Shown piece by piece: positions 58,298-64,000 of a stretch of DNA of 64,000 nucleotides. A model generated the notes under the pieces. That model did no database searches. It saw only the letters and a list, made by a program, of their open reading frames with translations, and was not told the DNA's origin. Each line of letters opens with the position of its first letter. The first letter of the stretch is position 1. Both the position numbers and the translations under genes were made by a program. The stretch is from Pararhodobacter zhoushanensis (GTDB lineage: Bacteria; Pseudomonadota; Alphaproteobacteria; Rhodobacterales; Rhodobacteraceae), in contig NZ_JAPDFL010000001.1 of NCBI RefSeq assembly GCF_025949695.1, positions 1,160,001-1,224,000 on the forward strand, read 5' to 3'.

Positions 58298-59686
58298 ATG
58301 TTCTTTCGAACGCTTTCAGGCCGTTTCCTGCTGCTGACACTGCTCTTCGTGCTGTTGGCCGAGGTGCTTATCTTCGTGCCCTCCGTTGCCCGGTTTCGCG
58401 AAGATTACCTGCTGACCCGCCTTGAGCGGGCGCAGATCGCATCGCTGGCGTTGCTGGCTTCGGATGGCAGTATCAGCGACAAACTGGCCGAAGAGCTGCT
58501 CAACACCGCCGGGGTCTATAACGTCGTGCTGCGGCGCGATGCGGTGCGCGAACTGGTGCTGTCCTCGCAGGTGCCGGGGCCGGTGTCGGCGACCTATGAT
58601 CTGCGCGCGCCGCCGATCTGGACGCTGATGCGCGACGGGCTGGCGGCGATGTTCATCCCTGACAACACGGTAATCCGGCTGATCGGCGACCCGGTGCAGG
58701 AAGCGGGGCTGCTGATCGAAGTCACGATGAACGCGGGGCCGTTGCGCGGTTCGCTGCGCGACTATGCGCTGCGTATCCTGTTCTTGTCGCTGATCATCAC
58801 CCTGGCCACCGCGGCGTTGCTGTTCTTCTCGGTACAACGCTTGATCGTGACGCCCATCCGGCGCGTCATTGCCTCGATGGCGGCCTATGCCAAGGCGCCC
58901 GAGGATGCGCGGTCGATCATTGATCCCAACAGCCGCGTGACCGAGTTGCGCGAGGCCGAAGAGGCTTTGCAGCATCTGCAGACCGATCTGGCTCAGGCGC
59001 TGCGGCAAAAGGAACGGCTGGCGCAGCTGGGCGGTGCGGTGGCGCGCATCAGCCACGATCTGCGCAACATCCTGTCCACGGCGTCGTTGCTGGCTGACCG
59101 GATCGAAAGCTCAAGCGATCCTGCGGTGGCCCGCGCTGCGCCCAAGCTGCTCAACTCCCTGTCGCGGGCGATCAGCCTGTGCGAGAGCACGCTGGCTTTC
59201 GGTAAGGCCGAAGAGCCGTCGCCCCGGCTCAGCCAGTTCGCGCTGCGGCCAATGGTTGAGGAACTGATCGAAAGCGAGCGCATGGCGGCGGGTGAGGCCA
59301 GCGATGCGGTCGAGTTTCTTGTCGATGTCCCTGCCACGATGATGCTGCGCGCTGATCCCGAGCAGTTGTTCCGCGTGCTGACCAATCTGGTGCGCAACGC
59401 GCGTCAGGCGATCGAAGCCACACGCAAGCCCGGCTCGATCGAGGTGACCGCGCGGGAGACCGACACGACCACGGCGATTCGGGTGATCGACACGGGCCCC
59501 GGCTTGCCGCAGCGTGCCAAAGAGAACCTGTTCGCGGCCTTTCAGGGCGGCGCGCGCAAGGGCGGCACCGGTCTGGGACTGGTCATTGCGGCCGAGCTGG
59601 TGCGCGGTCATGGCGGCAAACTGGAGCTGATACGCAGTGACGAAGACGGCACCGAGTTCCGGCTTTCGCTGCCTCTTGGCGGCTGA
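58298..59686 (+). CDS. membrane sensor histidine kinase
   Basis: A 462-residue kinase: two spans (about 8-28 and 160-183) around a periplasmic sensor loop, a HAMP-like linker (about 184-235) and the phosphoacceptor ISHDLRNILS (H around 252). An ATPase domain follows with NLVRNARQAIE (N box), DTGPGLP and GGTGLGLVIA (G boxes). No response regulator adjoins, so the partner is elsewhere. The ATG follows ACTGGGACGGGT. A tRNA gene follows. Confidence 0.87.
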   Translation: MFFRTLSGRFLLLTLLFVLLAEVLIFVPSVARFREDYLLTRLERAQIASLALLASDGSISDKLAEELLNTAGVYNVVLRRDAVRELVLSSQVPGPVSATYDLRAPPIWTLMRDGLAAMFIPDNTVIRLIGDPVQEAGLLIEVTMNAGPLRGSLRDYALRILFLSLIITLATAALLFFSVQRLIVTPIRRVIASMAAYAKAPEDARSIIDPNSRVTELREAEEALQHLQTDLAQALRQKERLAQLGGAVARISHDLRNILSTASLLADRIESSSDPAVARAAPKLLNSLSRAISLCESTLAFGKAEEPSPRLSQFALRPMVEELIESERMAAGEASDAVEFLVDVPATMMLRADPEQLFRVLTNLVRNARQAIEATRKPGSIEVTARETDTTTAIRVIDTGPGLPQRAKENLFAAFQGGARKGGTGLGLVIAAELVRGHGGKLELIRSDEDGTEFRLSLPLGG

Positions 59687-59759
59687 AAAAAGGTGTGAAG
59701 AAAAGCGCAGATACCCCCTTGCGCTGCCCGGCGGTGGACGCTAAATCACGCCACACAGT

Positions 59760-59836
59760 GCACCCGTAGCTCAGCTGGATAGAGCATCAGACTACGAATC
59801 TGAGGGTCGGGCGTTCGAATCGCTCCGGGTGCACCA
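59760..59836 (+). tRNA. tRNA-Arg, anticodon ACG
   Basis: The acceptor stem GCACCCG pairs with CGGGTGC. The D-arm is AGCTCAGCTGGATAGAGC. The anticodon arm CAGACTACGAATCTG places ACG at 59794-59796, and the T-arm contains GTTCGAATC. The 3' CCA is encoded. The ACG wobble position is normally edited to inosine. Confidence 0.95.
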
Positions 59837-59859
59837 CTTTCCTTTTCTTATCGTAAGAC

Positions 59860-59880
59860 AGACGGCTTTACGCCGTCTTT
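59860..59880 (+). terminator. terminator after tRNA-Arg
   Basis: AGACGGC (59860-59866) and GCCGTCT (59872-59878) pair with a five-base loop and are followed by TT. It lies 24 bases after the tRNA. Confidence 0.65.
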
Positions 59881-60481
59881 GGCCGTTGTCCTGGCGTTGG
59901 CGGGTGATCGCGCGCTGTGGTTTTGGCCGAATTGGCGGGCAAGGTGGGTGCAATCGGTCAGGCGGATTTCGAGGTGTGTCTTCATCTTGTTTCAATGCCT
60001 GCCGTTCTTTGAATACTAATGAGCCGCCGCGACTATTTAGACTTTCGCCTGAAAGCGCGCCCAAAAAGCCGGTATAAAAAGCCGATAAAAAATATCCAAA
60101 AAGCGGAGCCGGTGCTGGCGCCGTTGGAAAAGCATGTCCGTTTGCTGAGGGGTTTTTTCTTTACGTTACGTAAACTCTGGCGAATCGATCAGGTCGTCAG
60201 GCCCAACCCAAAGGGCATTACCTCCTGAAGCGGGAGGCTTTTCTGAGTCGCGGCTTTCGGGCGAGTTGGAAAGGGTGCCATCAGGCTTTTGCGGAATGAA
60301 CGCAGAATCTTCGTCGTTGAAGTAAAATAGCTACAAATATATGCGACATGGTTGAGGCCGCCATCTTATTGCCATAGTGAGACTTGTTATTGTCAAACTA
60401 GTCCCGGTTTTACTTGACCGGTGCAGAGGGTTGCACTTACAACTAGTATCAAAAGGATACTTAACTTGGAGCACCTTAGAA
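59881..60481. other. AT-rich stretch without a convincing gene
   Basis: About 600 bases after the tRNA. A 69-codon open frame (60019-60228) is lysine-rich, lacks a ribosome site and resembles nothing I know. I saw no repeat of the tRNA 3' end and no integrase, so insertion at the tRNA is not supported. A leader for the gene at 60482 is plausible. Confidence 0.45.
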
Positions 60482-60967
60482 ATGCGGACCGCCACATATC
60501 ATGAGCCCTCTGCGGAGGCTGATTATGTAGGTTTCCAAGAAGCGCGTCGCATCATCGAGCTTGAACTGGAGTTCGAGCGGGCCGTAGCAAAGAACCGGGA
60601 TCTGGCCCTGTTCCGCCGAAATGCGGCAACGTGGGAGATGCTTCTGGCCGCACTTGCTGCCGGCGATGACGACCGGATCGGGGTGTATGATCTGGTTGAA
60701 TCGGTGACGTCGACGGGTCTTGGCAGCTCAGCCTTGCTGCGCTTCGTGCGCGATCGCCGGGACGATGGTCTTTTCGTTTTCGGCGCCGATCCGAAAAAGA
60801 AAAGCAAGCATCGGATCAGTCTGAATGACGACCTTGCCGAAGCGGCGCTGGCGCTGCTTGAGCAACGCAATCAGGCGTTGCGCAAGGCGACGCTGGAAAC
60901 GGCCAACGCGCCGGTGCCGTTCCAGTCTGAAGGCCGTCTGCTGCGGGCTGCTGGCCGCCGTGACTAG
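60482..60967 (+). CDS. putative winged-helix DNA-binding protein
   Basis: A 161-residue soluble protein. Residues about 10-40 form a charged helix (EARRIIELELEFERAVAKN). Residues about 55-125 look like a winged helix: TWEMLLAALAAGDDDRIGVYDLVESV, then SSALLRFVRDRRDDGLFVFGADPKK, a recognition helix and wing. I do not assign a family; MarR-like is the nearest impression. It lies in an AT-rich, poorly coding neighbourhood upstream of an exopolysaccharide gene. A terminator follows. Confidence 0.6.
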   Translation: MRTATYHEPSAEADYVGFQEARRIIELELEFERAVAKNRDLALFRRNAATWEMLLAALAAGDDDRIGVYDLVESVTSTGLGSSALLRFVRDRRDDGLFVFGADPKKKSKHRISLNDDLAEAALALLEQRNQALRKATLETANAPVPFQSEGRLLRAAGRRD

Positions 60968-60990
60968 ACTGTGGAACGCGCGATCAACAG

Positions 60991-61025
60991 GGCCGGTGCC
61001 GCAGCAAGCGACACCGGCCTTTTTC
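60991..61025 (+). terminator. terminator after the winged-helix-like gene
   Basis: GGCCGGTG (60991-60998) and CACCGGCC (61012-61019) pair exactly and are followed by TTTTTCG. Confidence 0.85.
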
Positions 61026-61164
61026 GTTGTCGCAGGGGTCGGCGAACTTGTGCCACGCCAAACGCTAATCGGCGATCAAGGTGCAGGCAGTGGTTGCGCA
61101 AAGCCTTTTTCTGAGGGTAGCATAAGAGCCTTGTAGTGAAGAGTTTGACTGCGTGAGGCAAAGC

Positions 61165-61506
61165 ATGACACACGGATTGCTTGCACAGCTGAGACGAGCG
61201 GTGCGCCAACTGGAACACGATATGGGCTTGGCGCGATATTCTGAATGCGAGCGCGACATTGTGTGCTTCGGTCAGGATTTCCCGTCAGAGGCGAGCTTCG
61301 ATGTCCGAAATTTGCTCGCGGACGAATCGATGCGGAACTATTCGCGTCCGACCATCTTTCGCGGCCTCAAGACGCTGGTCGATGACCAGATCATCGAGAA
61401 GGTCGGTGGACCGCGAAGCGGGGTCTACAGGATCGTGCGGCGTCCAGTGCCTAGGGGCGCAACCGTTGCATCCGAAAGAATACCATCAACATCAAGAGCA
61501 GGGTAA
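61165..61506 (+). CDS. second small winged-helix-like protein
   Basis: A 113-residue protein with a helix-turn-helix-like part: DVRNLLADESMRNYSRPTIFRGLKTLVDDQIIEKVGGPRSGVYRI (outline), where RPTIFRGLKTL would be the recognition helix and the GPRSGVYRI hairpin a wing. GAGG sits 6 bases before ATG 61165. The last 56 bases overlap the opposite MASE1-like gene. Like the protein at 60482, it may regulate nearby polysaccharide genes; this is inferred from position only. Confidence 0.55.
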   Translation: MTHGLLAQLRRAVRQLEHDMGLARYSECERDIVCFGQDFPSEASFDVRNLLADESMRNYSRPTIFRGLKTLVDDQIIEKVGGPRSGVYRIVRRPVPRGATVASERIPSTSRAG

Positions 61507-62044
61507 GCAGCCCGATGTTGTCGCCTATGACATGGGTGACGGTCGTTGGTAGCAGCAGATCCGAATACAGGTTGTCGCCCGGCAACAGAATCAACCCGGT
61601 CGCGTTCACCAGTGACGCCAGCAACCCGGCGGTGAGCAGATCTCGGTAAAGCTTGCCATCCCTGCGCTGTGCGACGAAAAACGCGCCCCGTCCGCACAGG
61701 GCCAGAATGGCAAACGCCACATAGGCTGCGAATGCTGACACCAGCATCTGCGGAATCGCGTCAAAGGACAGGCTCTTGCCGTAGACCAGCTGCGTTGTGA
61801 GAAGCTGCGCCAGGAACACGGCAGGCACTGCCTTTTCCCGGTAGAACCAGATCGCAATCACCCGGACGCCATGTGGCAGGTAGCACAGGCTGCCTTGCTG
61901 CGCGGCCTCGGGCACGAGCATCGCCTGTATCGGCATCAGCACCTCGGACACCACGATGGCGGCTGCGACATAGCACAGCACGATTTCGGCAATGGTTTTC
62001 AGCTTCAACACTTGCAAGCCCTTCTGCGCATCACGCCTTGCCAT
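61451..62044 (-). CDS. MASE1-like membrane protein without an effector domain
   Basis: A 197-residue protein with five or six spans (about 18-42, 60-80, 88-112, 130-152 and 168-192). GSLCYLPHGVRVIAIWFYREKAVPAVFLAQLL (outline) resembles the MASE1 sensor domain of signalling proteins. No GGDEF, EAL or kinase domain is attached. The role is unknown. It is convergent with and overlaps the gene at 61165-61506. Confidence 0.6.
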   Translation of the reverse strand: MARRDAQKGLQVLKLKTIAEIVLCYVAAAIVVSEVLMPIQAMLVPEAAQQGSLCYLPHGVRVIAIWFYREKAVPAVFLAQLLTTQLVYGKSLSFDAIPQMLVSAFAAYVAFAILALCGRGAFFVAQRRDGKLYRDLLTAGLLASLVNATGLILLPGDNLYSDLLLPTTVTHVIGDNIGLLTLLLMLMVFFRMQRLRP

Positions 62045-62229
62045 CCATGATTCAGCGCGCTCTTTTAGCGCGAAAATCGCCCGGTAATTTGCGGTGTTGG
62101 TGGCTGGGGCGTGCGAAGCGCCTGGCTGAACAACGATGACCGCGCTGGCACAGCGATCACGTTCGCTTAGGAATGCAACCAGATCTGGCCAAAATCCACC
62201 GAAAAGTGACGTTCATCGGCGCGCCCCGC

Positions 62230-64000
62230 TCAGTCGCGCCGCTGTTTATACTGGTAACGATAGCCGTACCCGTAACCATAGCCGTACCCGTAGCCATACC
62301 CTGCCTTGGCCTTTCTGGGGTCAAAGCCGTTCAGGATGGCGCCGTTCATCTTCGAGCCAGCGGCTTCGAAGGCCTTCAGCGCCGCCGAGATTTCACCGGG
62401 CAGCGTGACAACGTGACGCGCGACAAGAATCGTGGTGCCGACCGAATGGCTGACGATAACCGGATCGGTCACGGCAAGGATGGGCGGGCAGTCAAAGACC
62501 GACAGGTCAAAGTAGCTGTCCAGTGTCGTCACCAGCGTCGCAAGGTTGTTGCGCATCAGCAGTTCTGACGGGTTGGGCGGGTATTTCCCGGTTGGCAGGA
62601 AATAGAGGTTCTCTACCGGGCCGCGCACGAGGCAGCTTTCGAGATCGGCATCACCGGCCAGAATATCCGCCAGACCCGGCCGGTTGCGCTCGACACCGAA
62701 ATAGCGCCGCAGGTTGCCGCGCCGCAGGTCGGCGTCGATCAGACAGATGCGCTGCCCCGCCTGCGCGGCAATCACCGCGAGGTTGACGGCGGTAAAGCTT
62801 TTGCCAGCTTCAGGGTGCGTACTGGTGATGGCCAGAGACCGGCTCTTCGCGTCCAGCATGCCGAAATGCAGGCTGGTGCGCAGCGAGCGGAAGGCCTCGA
62901 CGGCCAGATCGGTGGGTTCGGTGATGGCAAGAACGCCAAGCGAATCGCGTCGGTTGCCGTGGGTGTCGCCCTTGGCCGAGTAGCTGATGGTCGCAAAGAC
63001 CGGCAGGCCGAGCTTCTCGATGTCCGAGGCGTCCTGAACGCCCTTGTGCATCCAGTTGCGCACCAGAACGACGCCAACGCCGAGTGCCAGACCCAGAATC
63101 AGCGACACGATCAGCACGCGCGCCTTGCTGGGGGCAATCGGGAAGCGCCCGGCGGCGGCCGAATCGACAATGCGCACGTTGCCGACCGTGCTGGCGCGGA
63201 GGACTTCGACTTCCTGCTGCCGGGTCAGCAGCTCGGTGTAGATCCGCTGCGCCAGCTCGACGTTGCGGCTGAGGTTGAGGATCTCGCGCTGGGTTTCCGG
63301 CAGATCGCCGGCCTGCGACCGCAGATCCGCCAGACGCAATTCCAGGCGCTGGCGGTCTTCAAGCAACTGGCGATAGACCGGATGGCTGGTGGTGTAGCGC
63401 TGGCTGACTTCATCCTCCTGACGCTGCAACTCGGCCAGCTGGCTTTCGACCGTGTTGATCTGCGTCAGGATGTTTTGCGTTTCAAAGGTCAGGTCGATGG
63501 CGACCTGACGCTGGCGGTAATTGTTGAGCGCGGCCTCGGCCTCGCGCAGCGTCGATTCGGCTTGGGGCAGTTGGGTGTTGATGAAATCAAGGCTGCTTTG
63601 CGCTTCGGCGGCGCTGCGCGAGATGTTCTGCTGCACATAGGATTGCGTCACCGCGTTCAGGATACGAACGTTCTCGCCGCGGTTGCCCCCCATGAACCGC
63701 ACTTCAAGGATGCCTGAACCGCGGCCGCGTTCCGATACGGCAATCTGGGCGCGGATACTGTTGATGGCGGTCAGCTCGTCTATCTGCGAGATCACATACT
63801 GCCGCCCCGACCGTGCGTTGAGGCTGTCGACATGGATGGCGAAATTGTCTGCTTCCAGCGACAAAAGCGTGCCCACGGTGCCGGACACTTCCTGCCCGTC
63901 GGGCAGCGTCAGCGCATAGCCGTCGCCTGTCACTTCCAGCTCGATCTCCTGATTAAGCCAGCGCGGAGGGACAGACAGCAAGGCCAGGGTTAGCGAATCG
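62230..64000 (-). CDS. Wzc-type polysaccharide co-polymerase and bacterial tyrosine kinase, 5' end outside the window
   Basis: At least 590 residues, open to the window edge. The N-terminal part is a Wzz-type chain-length domain with long coiled coils (SSLDFINTQLPQAESTLREAE) and a second span (VLIVSLILGLALGVGVVLV). The C-terminal kinase has Walker A HPEAGKSFTAVN, Walker B CLIDADLRRGN and a third motif VFDCPPI. The tail is a Tyr-rich GYGYGYGYGYGYRYQY run, the autophosphorylation site in this class. It controls exopolysaccharide chain length and export, so a polysaccharide locus probably continues beyond 64000. Confidence 0.9.
   Translation of the reverse strand, partial: DSLTLALLSVPPRWLNQEIELEVTGDGYALTLPDGQEVSGTVGTLLSLEADNFAIHVDSLNARSGRQYVISQIDELTAINSIRAQIAVSERGRGSGILEVRFMGGNRGENVRILNAVTQSYVQQNISRSAAEAQSSLDFINTQLPQAESTLREAEAALNNYRQRQVAIDLTFETQNILTQINTVESQLAELQRQEDEVSQRYTTSHPVYRQLLEDRQRLELRLADLRSQAGDLPETQREILNLSRNVELAQRIYTELLTRQQEVEVLRASTVGNVRIVDSAAAGRFPIAPSKARVLIVSLILGLALGVGVVLVRNWMHKGVQDASDIEKLGLPVFATISYSAKGDTHGNRRDSLGVLAITEPTDLAVEAFRSLRTSLHFGMLDAKSRSLAITSTHPEAGKSFTAVNLAVIAAQAGQRICLIDADLRRGNLRRYFGVERNRPGLADILAGDADLESCLVRGPVENLYFLPTGKYPPNPSELLMRNNLATLVTTLDSYFDLSVFDCPPILAVTDPVIVSHSVGTTILVARHVVTLPGEISAALKAFEAAGSKMNGAILNGFDPRKAKAGYGYGYGYGYGYGYRYQYKQRRD
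62260..62295. repeat. 18-bp tandem repeat encoding the kinase Gly-Tyr tail
   Basis: ATAGCCGTACCCGTAACC (62260-62277) and ATAGCCGTACCCGTAGCC (62278-62295) differ by one base and encode alternating Gly and Tyr on the minus strand. Copy number could vary without breaking the frame. Confidence 0.85.

Noticed and set aside
60019..60228. Lysine-rich 69-codon frame after the tRNA
   Set aside because: No ribosome site, no recognisable domain, AT-rich background where chance frames are common.
59760..60480. Integrative element inserted at tRNA-Arg
   Set aside because: No duplicated tRNA 3' end and no integrase within the window.

Overview
The window looks like a chromosomal segment of a high-GC alphaproteobacterium of the Rhodobacteraceae/Roseobacter group. 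The signs are the soxBDAG sarcosine oxidase operon, a TauE-like exporter paired with a TIGR02186-type membrane protein, DUF6455 and DUF1289 proteins, an NfuA-TsaB-RimI run, and the housekeeping run rpmH-rnpA ... yidD-ttcA ... yidC-MOSC-engB-argB-ferredoxin-sixA. No plasmid, phage or CRISPR signature is visible. All identifications were made by eye from motifs and overall resemblance; no database search was run.

Layout. 0-11 kb: an exporter of the MsbA/ABCB type, a secreted DUF4139-like protein, a DODA-type dioxygenase, an AT-rich patch with one membrane gene, a MetE-like methyltransferase, then small regulator and enzyme genes (WYL regulator, DUF1761, YdeI-like, GNAT, AraC). 12-16.3 kb: a compact three-gene operon (DUF3137-like membrane protein, large exported VWA protein, small exported protein). 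16.3-21.2 kb: ClpB, PilZ protein, NfuA, TsaB, RimI. 21.4-26 kb: a complete BMP-type (purine/nucleoside-like) ABC uptake operon. 26-34 kb: TauE/TIGR02186 pair, entericidin-like lipopeptide, SDR plus Lrp-like pair, ThpR, DUF6455, a BCCT transporter, a RecD-like helicase. 34-36 kb: DUF1289, RuvX, CcmI. 36-43.3 kb: soxB, four small membrane-protein genes with hairpins between them, then soxD-soxA-soxG. 43.5-46.5 kb: SDR, LysR, alpha/beta hydrolase, SixA. 46.5-55.8 kb: housekeeping run. 56-60 kb: TVP38-like protein, flavin disulfide reductase, sensor kinase, tRNA-Arg(ACG). 60-64 kb: two small winged-helix-like proteins, a MASE1-like membrane protein and a Wzc-type tyrosine kinase cut by the window edge, which suggests the start of an exopolysaccharide locus.

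Functional links. BCCT (30-32 kb) could import betaine, choline or DMSP, and soxBDAG oxidises sarcosine, the last N-methyl intermediate of betaine breakdown. NfuA, TsaB, RimI, TtcA, YidC, YidD, RnpA, RpmH and ClpB are core maintenance functions.

The most notable signals are: (a) two intergenic regions, upstream of the dioxygenase and of the MetE-like gene, that share about 79 nearly identical bases including a palindromic operator-like site at almost the same distance from each start codon; (b) a cassette of small single-span membrane proteins, each followed by a hairpin, inserted between soxB and soxD; (c) the DUF3137-VWA-exported protein operon; (d) dispersed two-armed intergenic repeats; and (e) an unusual number of one-base frame breaks in well-conserved genes, mostly in G/C/A runs. 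These breaks hit even the normally essential tsaB, so many may be sequencing errors rather than biology. In those genes I give the span of the reconstructed gene and say where the frame breaks.
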